In this document: positions 40,611 to 52,021 of the stretch, piece after piece
Layout of the letters: every line of letters starts with the position of its first letter
Position numbering within the stretch: position 1 is the first letter of the stretch
Assembly: GCF_002142215.1 (NCBI RefSeq)
Contig: NZ_NAST01000013.1
Coordinates: 21,176 to 85,175 of the forward strand
From: Gilliamella sp. N-G2
GTDB lineage: Bacteria; Pseudomonadota; Gammaproteobacteria; Enterobacterales; Orbaceae
Direction: 5' to 3'
DNA length: 64,000 bases
Made by a program: the position numbers and the translations under genes
Notes under the pieces: model-generated
The model's input: only the letters and a program-made list of their open reading frames with translations
The model's database searches: none
What the model was told of the DNA's origin: nothing

Positions 40611-41681
40611 CTACTTTTTTCTACTCTTTAACGGCTGTGCTAAATCATTATTCATTCTTCGCAATAATTGCTCAGTCGTTTCAAAGTTAATACAAGCATC
40701 AGTAACGGATACACCATATTTGAAATTTTCTTTTGGTTGTTCAGATGATTGATTACCTTCAAATAAATTACTCTCTATCATGACACCAATAATCGAGTTA
40801 TTGCCTTGCTTAATTTGCTCAATAATCGAGTCTGCAACGATAGGTTGATTGCGGTAATCTTTATTGGAATTAGCATGACTACAATCTATCATTAAGTTAG
40901 GGACTAATTTAGCCTTATCCATTTGTTGTTCACATAATGCAACATTTTCGGCATCGTAATTAGGTGCTTTTCCACCTCTTAGGATCACGTGACCATGTGG
41001 ATTACCTAAAGTTTGTAATACTGTAACTTGTCCTTTTTGGTTAATTCCAACAAATCGATGTGCCATTGAAGCTGATTTCATTGCATTAATTGCTACGTCT
41101 AAGCTACCATCTGTGCCATTTTTGAAACCAACAGGCATTGATAGTCCAGAAGCCATTTCTCGGTGGGTTTGTGATTCAGTTGTTCTCGCTCCAATAGCTG
41201 ACCAGCTGATTAAATCACCAATGTATTGCGGAGTGTTTGGATCTAACGCTTCTGTCGCAATTGGTAATCCAATCTTAGTGATATCAAGTAACAACTTACG
41301 TGCTTTTTTTAAGCCATGTTCAATATCAAATGAGCTATCCATATGCGGGTCATTAATCATACCTTTCCAACCAACAGTGGTTCTTGGTTTTTCAAAATAA
41401 ACTCGCATAACAATAAATAAGTTATCTTTCACTTCATCAGAAAGTTTTTTTAATTTATGTGCATATTCAATAGCTGCATCAGGATCATGAATAGAACAGG
41501 GACCACAAACTATAAGTAATCGGTGATCTCGACGTTCTAAAATATCAACAATGGTTTGTCGGGATGAAGCAATTTGATTTTCTAATTCAGATGATAATGG
41601 ATAAAGGTTTTTTATTTCTTCGGGCGTGATTAACATATGCTCATCTCTGATTCGAACATTATTTAGTGTATCTTTTAACAT
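40611..41681 (-). CDS. aroF: DAHP synthase, AroF (Tyr-sensitive) type
   Basis: 356 residues from ATG 41681, preferred because AAGGA lies 7 bases upstream; an earlier ATG (41708) has none. The beginning MLKDTLNNVRI, the stretch SMAHRFVGINQKGQVTVLQTLGNP (split: HRFVGINQKGQV) and GHVILRGGKAPNY match the AroF isoform more closely than AroG or AroH. Active-site motifs CGPCSIHD and EKPRTTVGWKG are intact. First step of the shikimate pathway. Two TyrR-like boxes lie 37-85 bases upstream, in agreement with Tyr/TyrR control. Confidence 0.93.
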   Translation of the reverse strand: MLKDTLNNVRIRDEHMLITPEEIKNLYPLSSELENQIASSRQTIVDILERRDHRLLIVCGPCSIHDPDAAIEYAHKLKKLSDEVKDNLFIVMRVYFEKPRTTVGWKGMINDPHMDSSFDIEHGLKKARKLLLDITKIGLPIATEALDPNTPQYIGDLISWSAIGARTTESQTHREMASGLSMPVGFKNGTDGSLDVAINAMKSASMAHRFVGINQKGQVTVLQTLGNPHGHVILRGGKAPNYDAENVALCEQQMDKAKLVPNLMIDCSHANSNKDYRNQPIVADSIIEQIKQGNNSIIGVMIESNLFEGNQSSEQPKENFKYGVSVTDACINFETTEQLLRRMNNDLAQPLKSRKK

Positions 41682-41717
41682 TTGGTTTTCCTTGTTAAAA
41701 TCATTCATATTTTTATA

Positions 41718-41735
41718 TGTAAAATATTAATTACA
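41718..41735 (-). promoter_or_regulatory. TyrR-like box 1 upstream of aroF
   Basis: TGTAAAATATTAATTACA matches the TyrR consensus TGTAAA-N6-TTTACA at 11 of 12 fixed positions. It lies 37 bases upstream of the aroF start, where a repressor would cover the promoter or early transcript. Confidence 0.6.
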
Positions 41736-41748
41736 TAAACAAGCAATA

Positions 41749-41766
41749 TGTAAACACAAAATTACG
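41749..41766 (-). promoter_or_regulatory. TyrR-like box 2 upstream of aroF
   Basis: TGTAAACACAAAATTACG has one perfect half site and a weaker second half. It is exactly 31 bases (three helical turns) from box 1, a spacing suited to cooperative TyrR binding. Confidence 0.45.
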
Positions 41767-41870
41767 GAATAGTAAATCAAAAATTAACTTATTGTTAGAT
41801 TAATTAATGTTTTGTAAGCTAATATTTACAGGTATTAATAATTTAACTTGAGTGGATGTAAATAAATATG

Positions 41871-41904
41871 TACGGATGCGGTGAGAGAATTGCATGCATC
41901 CGTA
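41871..41904. terminator. Hairpin downstream of aroB
   Basis: A 9-bp stem (TACGGATGC / GCATCCGTA) in the aroB-aroF gap. No T run follows on the minus strand, so it may be a weak terminator or an RNA-end hairpin. Confidence 0.4.
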
Positions 41905-41940
41905 TATTGAATATAGCCGGTTATGTGAAAAAATGAGAAT

Positions 41941-43020
41941 TTAAATAGATGATATTGCTTCTAATATCAATTGTTTATCAACAACATCAATGACTTCAAC
42001 TGCACCTATTTTAGTTGGCAAGACCAATCTAATTTGTCCTGAAAGAACTTTTTTATCTCGTAGCATATGTGGAATATAAGATTCAATTGTCATTCGTTCC
42101 GGTCTTTTAACTGGTAGTTTAGCTTTAATTAATAGATTTTTTATTCGTTCAATATCTTTATCAGTCAATTTACCAAGCAATTTAGCTGTTTGTGCCGCCA
42201 TTAACATACCAACACTAACTGCTTCACCATGTAACCAATTACCATAGCCGAGTTCCGCTTCAATAGCATGGCCATAAGTATGACCAAGATTCAAAATAGC
42301 ACGCATGTCTTGTTCTGTTTCATCGGCGGCAACGACTTGTGCTTTTAGTTTACAGCAGTGATAAATACAATAACTTAAGGCATCTACATCTAAATTAAGT
42401 AGATCATCGATATGCGTTTCTAACCAATTAAAAAACTCAGAATCCATAATGATGCCATATTTAATTACTTCGGCTAAACCTGCTGAAAGCTCTCGTGGTG
42501 GTAGAGTTTTAAGACAATTAATATCAATAACGACAGCTTGTGGCTGATAAAATGCACCAATCATATTTTTACCAAGAGGATGATTGATGGCTGTTTTTCC
42601 TCCAACGGATGAATCAACTTGTGATAATAACGTTGTCGGTACTTGTATAAATTTAATTCCTCGTTGATAAGCAGAAGCAGCAAAACCAGCGACATCACCA
42701 ATAACACCGCCACCTAGCGCTATAAGGATGCTATTTCGAGTATGATTATTGGCAAGTAGAGCGGTTAGAATTTGATTCCATGTTTCCATGGTTTTATATT
42801 GTTCGCCATCAGGGACTATAACAAAATCTGTTTTTATCCCATGAGCCTCAAGCATATCTATCAAATGCTGTAAATAAAGCGGAGCAATCGTATCATTCGT
42901 GGCAATAAGAACTCGCTGGCCGCTGTGTAGTTTGAAATGTTCGAATTGATTAAGTAAGTTTTCACCAATAGTAATAGGATAACTGCGATTTTCTAAAGCT
43001 ACATCTAGGATCTTTTGCAT
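41941..43020 (-). CDS. aroB: 3-dehydroquinate synthase
   Basis: 359 residues from ATG 43020 (MQKILDVAL), with GGA 8 bases before; a TTG four codons earlier lacks support. NAD-binding and metal-site motifs are present: [48 protein letters not shown] and [12 protein letters not shown] with a metal His. Second step of the shikimate pathway. Here it stands apart from aroK and lies 260 bases upstream of aroF on the same strand, with nadE divergent. Confidence 0.96.
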   Translation of the reverse strand: MQKILDVALENRSYPITIGENLLNQFEHFKLHSGQRVLIATNDTIAPLYLQHLIDMLEAHGIKTDFVIVPDGEQYKTMETWNQILTALLANNHTRNSILIALGGGVIGDVAGFAASAYQRGIKFIQVPTTLLSQVDSSVGGKTAINHPLGKNMIGAFYQPQAVVIDINCLKTLPPRELSAGLAEVIKYGIIMDSEFFNWLETHIDDLLNLDVDALSYCIYHCCKLKAQVVAADETEQDMRAILNLGHTYGHAIEAELGYGNWLHGEAVSVGMLMAAQTAKLLGKLTDKDIERIKNLLIKAKLPVKRPERMTIESYIPHMLRDKKVLSGQIRLVLPTKIGAVEVIDVVDKQLILEAISSI

Positions 43021-43139
43021 AATTATTTCCAAACAAGTTTATGCCAATTTAATATTGCATGTTAACGATAAAAAAGTGGCAGCGCAACTTAGAATCATTT
43101 AAACTTACTGCCAATTTTTATCTGTAATGTTGAATTTAT

Positions 43140-45736
<2,597 letters not shown>

Positions 45737-46061
45737 GTTTAATCATCTTGATAAAAGTATGTATCATTCAATTCACTATTATTGATTGTATAATTATTAC
45801 AATAGAATAACAATGTTAATGCAGCTTTTCTTTTTTAAAGAATTATTAAGATTTGTAACAGGTTTAACCCCCATAAATTTAAGAACAAAAAAATATAATT
45901 AATCAAGCACAAATATTATTAATGTTCATTTATGGAAGACAGATCTCATATTTGTCAATTTATCTTAAATATTCATTTGAATATCAAATAAATTACTATA
46001 GTTTAGCATAAAAACAACCCACTAAAATTACTTAAACAAGTAAGTTAGAAAGGAACTTATT
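45737..46061. other. Intergenic region between an exported-protein gene and tfoX
   Basis: 325 AT-rich bases holding both divergent promoters. No gene seen. A palindrome (AATATTCATTTGAATAT-like, near 45966-45983) could be an operator or RNA hairpin in a tfoX leader. I found no clear CRP or CRP-S site. Confidence 0.4.
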
Positions 46062-46679
46062 ATGCGTAAAGAATTAGCGGAAAAAATAAAACAGGAGTTT
46101 TCTGGCTTTAAAGATGTTTCGATAAGATCGTTTTTTGGCGGATTTAGTCTTAATAGCGAGTCAACTATGTTTGGGTGGGTTGATCAAAAAAATGTTTATT
46201 TAAGAGCTCATCCTAGTTATCGATCAATTTTTATTGAACTAGGTATGCAACCACTCAATTTGATTTTTGATGGTTCTAATAAATTACTTGATTATTATAA
46301 AGTTGGTAATGAATTACTTACAGACCGTAAGAAGTTGCATGAAATTGTTAAAATAGTGATTGATCATGCTATACAAGATCAAAATGAAAAGTTAACTAAA
46401 AATAAAAATCGTTTAAAAGCATTACCTAATATGACAGTGTCGTTAGAAAAATTAATGATAAGTGTTGATATTACCAATATTGACATTTTCAAAAGAACCA
46501 ATTATTTAGAAACCTACTACAGGATTAAAAACAAAAATCCCAAACTTTCAATTAATATTCTTTTTGGTCTATATGGAGCATTGCATGGTAAGCATGTTGC
46601 ATTATTATCACAGGATCTAAAAAAAGAAATTAAATTAGCTTATCAGGATTTTTTGGACAAAAAACAGAATGTTAATTGA
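46062..46679 (+). CDS. tfoX: TfoX/Sxy competence regulator
   Basis: 205 residues with both TfoX domains: the N-terminal part (SIRSFFGGFSLNSESTMFGWV) and the C-terminal part (LKALPNMTVSLEKLM... LSINILFGLYGALHGKHVALLS). Sxy acts with CRP to switch on DNA-uptake genes in Pasteurellaceae, Vibrio and enteric relatives. A strong ribosome site (AAAGGAAC) precedes the ATG. Its presence suggests that the organism has a regulated competence programme, though no uptake genes are in this window. Confidence 0.88.
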   Translation: MRKELAEKIKQEFSGFKDVSIRSFFGGFSLNSESTMFGWVDQKNVYLRAHPSYRSIFIELGMQPLNLIFDGSNKLLDYYKVGNELLTDRKKLHEIVKIVIDHAIQDQNEKLTKNKNRLKALPNMTVSLEKLMISVDITNIDIFKRTNYLETYYRIKNKNPKLSINILFGLYGALHGKHVALLSQDLKKEIKLAYQDFLDKKQNVN

Positions 46680-46696
46680 TTTTTTTTCAAATGATA

Positions 46697-46737
46697 AAAA
46701 TATCATCATTTAATCTAGTTTTTAATGATGATATTTT
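46697..46737. terminator. Bidirectional terminator between tfoX and rhlB
   Basis: A 14-bp perfect stem (AAAATATCATCATT / AATGATGATATTTT) with a 13-base loop; AT-rich arms supply T tracts in both directions. It lies between convergent genes. Confidence 0.75.
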
Positions 46738-46761
46738 ATTAAAAATTAAACAATAATCTTT

Positions 46762-47988
46762 TTATAATGATTTTCTATGATTTGGTCTTTTAAATGGTCT
46801 AGGTGTTGGCAAATCAGATAATAACATCAAAGGATCATAATGGCTAACCGGAATAGCGTGATCAATAGCTTTTTCAATGGCTGGTAGGTTTTGAGAGTAA
46901 CGTTCGCAAGCTAATGAAATTGAATAACCTTCAGCACCAGCACGGCCAGTACGACCAATTCGATGACGGTAATCATCACAATCATCAGGCAGATCATAAT
47001 TAAAAACGTGAGTTACATTTGGAATATGTAAACCTCGTGCAGCAACATCCGTTGCGACTAATATATCAAGATCACCTTGAGTGAATTTATCAAGAATAGA
47101 TAAACGTTTTTTTTGTGCTATATCACCCGTCAATAAGCCGACACGATGACCGTCAGCCACTAAATGGCGCCAAATTTTCTCACAAGCAATTTTAGTATTT
47201 GCAAATACAATACAGCGATCTGGCCATTCTTCTTCAATTAAAGTTTGTAGTAAAGCTAATTTATCCTCATTTGATGGGAAAAATAGTTCTTCTTTAATTC
47301 TATGACCAATTTTTTGTTCAGGTTCAACTTCAATATATTGTGGTTCATTCATATATTCAAAAGCAAGCTCACGAACATTATGAGTTAAAGTTGCAGAAAA
47401 TAACATAGTGAGGCGTTTTTTAGGTGATGACATATGTTTAAATATCCAACGAATATCACGGATAAAACCTAAATCAAACATACGATCTGCTTCATCAAGA
47501 ACGGCAACCTGAATTGCCTCTAAGTTAATATAATCTTGTTTTGCATAATCAATTAGTCGACCAGTGGTTGCAATTAATATATCAACACCAGCAGACAACA
47601 TTTTTAATTGTTTATCATAACCATCACCTCCATAAGCTAAACCTAATTTGAGGCCAGTTTGTTCTGAAAGCGTTTGTGCATCATGATAAATTTGTACCAC
47701 TAATTCACGTGTTGGTGCAATAATGATAGCTCGTGGCTGATTAGGCTTATGATCGGCTAATGGATCATTATTCAATAAATGATTAAATGTTGAAGCCAAA
47801 AACGCAATCGTTTTACCCGTACCAGTTTGTCCTTGTCCTGCAATGTCAATTCCTTTTGAGGTTAATGGTAATGTTTGTTCTTGAATTGGGGTACAGTAAA
47901 CGAAACCTTTTTTCTCCAATGCTTTTATAACTAATGGATGCAGGGGAAATTGATTGAAAGTTGTTTTTGTAAGATATGATTGAATCAT
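46762..47988 (-). CDS. rhlB: DEAD-box RNA helicase RhlB
   Basis: 408 residues. It starts [28 protein letters not shown] ([15 protein letters not shown]), and carries Q motif CTPIQEQ, Walker [15 protein letters not shown] box [13 protein letters not shown], and [10 protein letters not shown]. RhlB feeds structured RNA to the degradosome. Divergent from trxA with rho beyond, which is the E. coli arrangement and supports RhlB over other DEAD-box helicases. The C-terminal arginine-rich tail is short ([11 protein letters not shown]). Confidence 0.93.
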   Translation of the reverse strand: MIQSYLTKTTFNQFPLHPLVIKALEKKGFVYCTPIQEQTLPLTSKGIDIAGQGQTGTGKTIAFLASTFNHLLNNDPLADHKPNQPRAIIIAPTRELVVQIYHDAQTLSEQTGLKLGLAYGGDGYDKQLKMLSAGVDILIATTGRLIDYAKQDYINLEAIQVAVLDEADRMFDLGFIRDIRWIFKHMSSPKKRLTMLFSATLTHNVRELAFEYMNEPQYIEVEPEQKIGHRIKEELFFPSNEDKLALLQTLIEEEWPDRCIVFANTKIACEKIWRHLVADGHRVGLLTGDIAQKKRLSILDKFTQGDLDILVATDVAARGLHIPNVTHVFNYDLPDDCDDYRHRIGRTGRAGAEGYSISLACERYSQNLPAIEKAIDHAIPVSHYDPLMLLSDLPTPRPFKRPNHRKSL

Positions 47989-48141
47989 TATTGTTTAAAG
48001 TATAATTATCAGAATTCAGCAATTGTAACATACTAAATATAACAACTTCACTAATAATTATATCCTATTATAATAATTACTAGCAGTAGATATGAAAATA
48101 TCCTAATATAATTCCTGATAAATTTCTTAGGAGATAATTAA

Positions 48142-48468
48142 ATGAGTCATAGCATTGTTTCACTTTCTGAAGCTACATTTGATAATACAATTAACGAATC
48201 AACAAAACCTGTATTAGTTGATTTTTGGGCTGAATGGTGTGGACCTTGTAAAATGGTTGCCCCTATTTTAGAGGAAATCTCTCAAGAGTATGGTGATAAA
48301 ATTATTATTGCTAAATTAAACGTAGAACAAAATCCAAATATAGCGCCAAAATTTGGTATTCGTGGTATTCCAACATTATTAATTTTTAAAAATGGTGAAG
48401 TAGTAGCTACTCAAGTAGGTGCATTATCAAAAGCACAACTTAAAGCATTTATCGAACCACAACTTTGA
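48142..48468 (+). CDS. trxA: Thioredoxin 1
   Basis: 108 residues with active site WCGPC (Cys33, Cys36), the buried Asp27 and cis-Pro in GIPTLL. Standard length. AGGAG lies 8-12 bases before the ATG. General cytoplasmic disulfide reductant. Sits between divergent rhlB and downstream rho, as in E. coli. Confidence 0.97.
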   Translation: MSHSIVSLSEATFDNTINESTKPVLVDFWAEWCGPCKMVAPILEEISQEYGDKIIIAKLNVEQNPNIAPKFGIRGIPTLLIFKNGEVVATQVGALSKAQLKAFIEPQL

Positions 48469-48487
48469 TTTGTTCAATAAATATAAA

Positions 48488-48521
48488 TAATAAGCGTTTA
48501 AAATAGCGCTTATTATTTTTT
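48488..48521 (+). terminator. Terminator of trxA
   Basis: A 9-bp stem (TAATAAGCG / CGCTTATTA) followed by six T. It overlaps the end of a small minus-strand open frame. Confidence 0.85.
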
Positions 48522-48764
48522 ATTCCAATAAAATATAATTAAAAATATAGACATCCCTATAAATTTAGTGTAAATTGCTAAACTCTTACATAGACCCCTT
48601 TCAGCAATCCATTGTTTTTCTTGATAAAGTGGTAAATATTCAATAACCAAATAAACAATTATCATCGAAAGCTGAGTAATAAATTAATATTATACATTGT
48701 TAGGAAGAGAATTTTTTATAAGTAAGTGAAAGAAATATATAACAAAAGCAGTAATTGCAAACAT
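48513..48764 (-). pseudogene. Possible remnant of a small membrane protein in the trxA-rho gap
   Basis: Two short minus-strand frames: 48764-48690 (24 residues, MFAITAFVIYFFHLL..., preceded by GAGG) and 48665-48513 (50 residues, MIIVYLVIEYLPLYQEKQW... FLIIFYWNKK). The amino-acid content looks like real membrane-protein sequence and not random AT-rich frame, but they are separated by stops in different frames. They could be a decayed gene or chance. No family recognised. The rest of 48469-48794 is AT-rich and must also hold the rho promoter and leader. Confidence 0.3.
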
Positions 48765-48794
48765 ATCAATTTTATCCTCAAGAATTTATAAATT

Positions 48795-50057
48795 ATGAAT
48801 TTAACTGAATTAAAAAACACTTCTGTCGCCGAGCTTGTAGCGCTTGGTGAGAAAAAAATGGGGCTTGAAAATCTTGCCCGTCTTAGAAAACAAGATATTA
48901 TCTTTGCAATCTTAAAACAGCACGCTAAAAGTGGTGAAGATATTTTTGGCGACGGTGTTCTCGAGATTTTGCAAGATGGCTTTGGATTTTTGCGTTCTGC
49001 TGATAGTTCTTATTTAGCAGGGCCTGATGATATATATGTTTCACCAAGTCAAATTCGGCGCTTTAATTTACGAACAGGTGATACTATAGCCGGTAAAATT
49101 AGACCGCCAAAAGAAGGCGAGCGTTATTTTGCTTTATTAAAAGTAAATGAAGTTAACCACGATAAACCTGAAGACGCTCGCAATAAGATCCTTTTTGAAA
49201 ACTTAACTCCTCTACACCCTAACTCTCGCTTACGTATGGAACGTGGCAATGGCTCAACCGAAGATATTACCGCAAGAGTACTTGATTTAGCCTCTCCAAT
49301 TGGTAAAGGTCAACGTGGTTTGATTGTTGCGCCACCTAAAGCGGGTAAAACCATGTTATTACAAAACATTGCTCAAAGTTTAGCAGTTAATCATCCTGAG
49401 TGTGAATTAGTTGTTTTAATGATTGATGAGCGACCAGAAGAAGTGACTGAAATGCAACGCCTAGTTAAAGGTGAGGTCGTGGCTTCAACGTTTGATGAAC
49501 CAGCGGCAAGACATGTTCAAGTTGCCGAAATGGTAATAGAACGTGCAAAACGTTTGGTCGAGCACAAAAAAGATGTCATTATTTTATTAGACTCAATTAC
49601 TCGTTTAGCTCGTGCATACAATACTGTTATTCCATCATCAGGCAAAGTATTAACTGGTGGTGTTGATGCTAATGCCTTACATCGTCCTAAACGCTTTTTC
49701 GGTGCTGCTCGTAATGTGGAAGAAGGTGGTAGTTTAACCATTATAGCGACGGCTCTAATTGATACTGGTTCTAAAATGGATGAAGTTATTTACGAAGAAT
49801 TTAAAGGTACTGGTAATATGGAAGTACATTTATCGCGTAAAATTGCTGAACGCCGCGTATTTCCTGCTATTGACTTTAACCGTTCAGGTACTCGTAAAGA
49901 AGATTTAATGACTTCTCCAGACGAATTACAAAAAATGTGGATTTTACGTAAAATTCTCAATCCAATGGGCGAAATTGACGCAATGGAGTTCTTAATCGAT
50001 AAACTTGCCATGACTAAAACCAATGATGAGTTTTTTGAAATGATGAAACGCTCATAA
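48795..50057 (+). CDS. rho: Transcription termination factor Rho
   Basis: 420 residues, the E. coli length. The N-terminal RNA-binding fold shows [16 protein letters not shown]. ATPase motifs include Walker [15 protein letters not shown], Walker [16 protein letters not shown], the Q loop and R loop ([20 protein letters not shown], split: [13 protein letters not shown]). It is a hexameric RNA-translocating terminator. A 326-base leader precedes it; rho is autoregulated in other species, but no specific leader structure could be assigned here. Confidence 0.98.
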   Translation: MNLTELKNTSVAELVALGEKKMGLENLARLRKQDIIFAILKQHAKSGEDIFGDGVLEILQDGFGFLRSADSSYLAGPDDIYVSPSQIRRFNLRTGDTIAGKIRPPKEGERYFALLKVNEVNHDKPEDARNKILFENLTPLHPNSRLRMERGNGSTEDITARVLDLASPIGKGQRGLIVAPPKAGKTMLLQNIAQSLAVNHPECELVVLMIDERPEEVTEMQRLVKGEVVASTFDEPAARHVQVAEMVIERAKRLVEHKKDVIILLDSITRLARAYNTVIPSSGKVLTGGVDANALHRPKRFFGAARNVEEGGSLTIIATALIDTGSKMDEVIYEEFKGTGNMEVHLSRKIAERRVFPAIDFNRSGTRKEDLMTSPDELQKMWILRKILNPMGEIDAMEFLIDKLAMTKTNDEFFEMMKRS

Positions 50058-50092
50058 TTTGCTTTGTTTAAAGTAATTTAATTAAAGTTATG

Positions 50093-50130
50093 AAAAAAAG
50101 CCGTATTAAGTATTGATACGGCTTTTTTTA
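50093..50130 (+). terminator. Terminator of rho
   Basis: Stem AGCCGTAT / ATACGGCT extended by A and T runs on both sides, with seven T following. Confidence 0.92.
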
Positions 50131-50230
50131 TGGCAGAATGTAATCTAATTGTGACGAAATAATTGTGTTAACGCAGTAATATCAAACCTTGTAAGGTTAT
50201 AAAGATTAAATCAAGTAAAGGAGCCAAATT

Positions 50231-51646
50231 ATGTCTAAACAACAAATCGGTGTCATCGGAATGGCGGTTATGGGGCGAAATCTAGCACTGAATATCGAAA
50301 GTCGTGGATTTTCAGTATCAATTTACAATCGCTCTAGAGATAAAACAGAAGAGGTTATAGCAGAACATTCTGATAAACGATTGGTTCCTTATTATTCTAT
50401 TGAAGATTTTGTTAATTCTTTGGAAAAACCTCGTCGTATCCTAATTATGGTACAAGCAGGTAAAGGTACCGATGCAGTTATAGATGAACTCAGACCCTTA
50501 TTAGATAAAGGTGATATTATTATTGATGGTGGTAATGCTTATTTTGAGGATACAATCCGTCGTAATAAAATGTTATCAGATGAAGGCTTTAATTTTATCG
50601 GAACAGGTGTTTCAGGAGGTGAGGAAGGTGCATTAAAAGGACCATCGATTATGCCTGGCGGTCAAAAAGAAGCTTATGAACTTGTTGCACCAATTTTAGA
50701 AAAAATTGCTGCAAAAGCGAATGGGGAACCTTGCGTAGCTTATATAGGCCCTGATGGAGCCGGACATTATGTCAAAATGGCTCACAACGGCATTGAATAT
50801 GGTGATATGCAATTAATCGCTGAAAGCTATAGTGTATTAAAACATGTAGGTGGATTAACTAATGATGAACTTTCTGACGTTTTTTCTGATTGGAATAAAG
50901 GCGAGTTAGATAGTTATTTAACCGAAATTACGGCAGATATTTTTAAATATAAAGATGAAAATGGCGATTATTTGGTTGATAAGATTCTGGATGCAGCAGG
51001 TAATAAAGGTACTGGCAAATGGACAAGCCAAAGTGCATTAGATTTAGGCGAACCATTATCTTTAATTACTGAATCGGTATTTGCACGTTATATTTCAGCG
51101 ATTAAGGATCAACGTGTTGCTGCGTCAAAAGTACTAAAAGGTCCTAGTAAAGAGGCATTTACAGGAGATAAGCAAGTATTAATTGAAAAAGTTCGTAAAG
51201 CGCTTTATATGGGGAAAATTATCTCTTATGCACAAGGGTTTGCTCAATTAAAAGCTGCATCAGAACATTATAATTGGCAACTAAATTATGGTGAAATCGC
51301 TAAGATTTTTAGAGCAGGTTGTATTATTCGGGCACAATTTTTACAAAAAATTACTGATGCTTATAATGAAAATAATAATATTGATAACTTACTTTTAGCG
51401 CCATATTTTTCTAAAACCGTTGAAGCCTATCAACAATCATTGCGTGATGTAATTTGTTTAGCTGTTTCGCATGGTATCGCTGTTCCTACACTGTCGGCTG
51501 CAATCGCATATTATGATAGTTATCGTTCAGCAGTATTACCGGCTAATTTAATTCAAGCTCAACGAGATTATTTTGGTGCGCACACTTATAAACGAATCGA
51601 TAAAGAAGGTGTATTCCATACTGATTGGTTAAATATTGAATCTTAA
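50231..51646 (+). CDS. gnd: 6-phosphogluconate dehydrogenase, decarboxylating
   Basis: 471 residues. The NADP-binding fold is [16 protein letters not shown] and the substrate motif [21 protein letters not shown] (split: [18 protein letters not shown]). Catalytic Lys in [18 protein letters not shown] is intact. Oxidative pentose phosphate pathway, yielding ribulose 5-phosphate and NADPH. Strong AAAGGAG ribosome site. Monocistronic; a hairpin follows. Confidence 0.97.
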   Translation: MSKQQIGVIGMAVMGRNLALNIESRGFSVSIYNRSRDKTEEVIAEHSDKRLVPYYSIEDFVNSLEKPRRILIMVQAGKGTDAVIDELRPLLDKGDIIIDGGNAYFEDTIRRNKMLSDEGFNFIGTGVSGGEEGALKGPSIMPGGQKEAYELVAPILEKIAAKANGEPCVAYIGPDGAGHYVKMAHNGIEYGDMQLIAESYSVLKHVGGLTNDELSDVFSDWNKGELDSYLTEITADIFKYKDENGDYLVDKILDAAGNKGTGKWTSQSALDLGEPLSLITESVFARYISAIKDQRVAASKVLKGPSKEAFTGDKQVLIEKVRKALYMGKIISYAQGFAQLKAASEHYNWQLNYGEIAKIFRAGCIIRAQFLQKITDAYNENNNIDNLLLAPYFSKTVEAYQQSLRDVICLAVSHGIAVPTLSAAIAYYDSYRSAVLPANLIQAQRDYFGAHTYKRIDKEGVFHTDWLNIES

Positions 51647-51678
51647 TTCTGATTAATATCTATACTTGTTCTTATATA

Positions 51679-51703
51679 AGAGTGCAAAATTAATTTGCAC
51701 TCT
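51679..51703 (+). terminator. Hairpin after gnd
   Basis: A 10-bp perfect stem (AGAGTGCAAA / TTTGCACTCT) with a 5-base loop and no T run. Probable 3' end of the gnd mRNA. Confidence 0.6.
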
Positions 51704-51733
51704 AACAAAATTTATTCACCTTTTATATCCTAT

Positions 51734-51742
51734 TTATCCACA
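51734..51742 (+). promoter_or_regulatory. Consensus DnaA box upstream of nrdD
   Basis: Perfect TTATCCACA, 280 bases before nrdD. DnaA regulates ribonucleotide reductase genes in E. coli, so a role here is possible, but a single 9-mer also occurs by chance in AT-rich DNA. Confidence 0.35.
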
Positions 51743-51826
51743 TTTTTTTAATGCTATTCACCGGAAGACTTGTGATTATTGGCGTTTGCCTTGTCAAGTA
51801 AATTATTTTTTTTAAAAACTAGAAAA

Positions 51827-51873
51827 ACACAATATATGGTGTATAATTCAAGCATATTTACTACATATAGTGT
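51827..51873 (+). promoter_or_regulatory. Pair of NrdR boxes at the nrdDG promoter
   Basis: Box 1 ACACAATATATGGTGT (51827-51842) matches the NrdR palindrome closely; box 2 ends CTACATATAGTGT (to 51873). The GTGT ends are 31 bases apart, the three-turn spacing typical of NrdR pairs. A -10-like TATAAT (51842-51847) overlaps box 1, so the repressor would block the promoter. The remaining gap to 52021 holds a long AT-rich leader with no gene. Confidence 0.75.
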
Positions 51874-52021
51874 TTTCTAAAGCGATGTGAAAATCCGAGT
51901 TTATATCAAAATGCCTCATATTTTAATAAAAAATCAATAGTTTTGAATAAATCCATTAACTATTAAGGTCGATAAAAACTCACGCTAAGCGCTAACTATT
52001 AATGAATATTGAGGAGTATAT

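Noticed and set aside
45737..46061. CRP-S site before tfoX
   Set aside because: No TGCGA-N6-TCGCA-like sequence is present; only a short AT palindrome.
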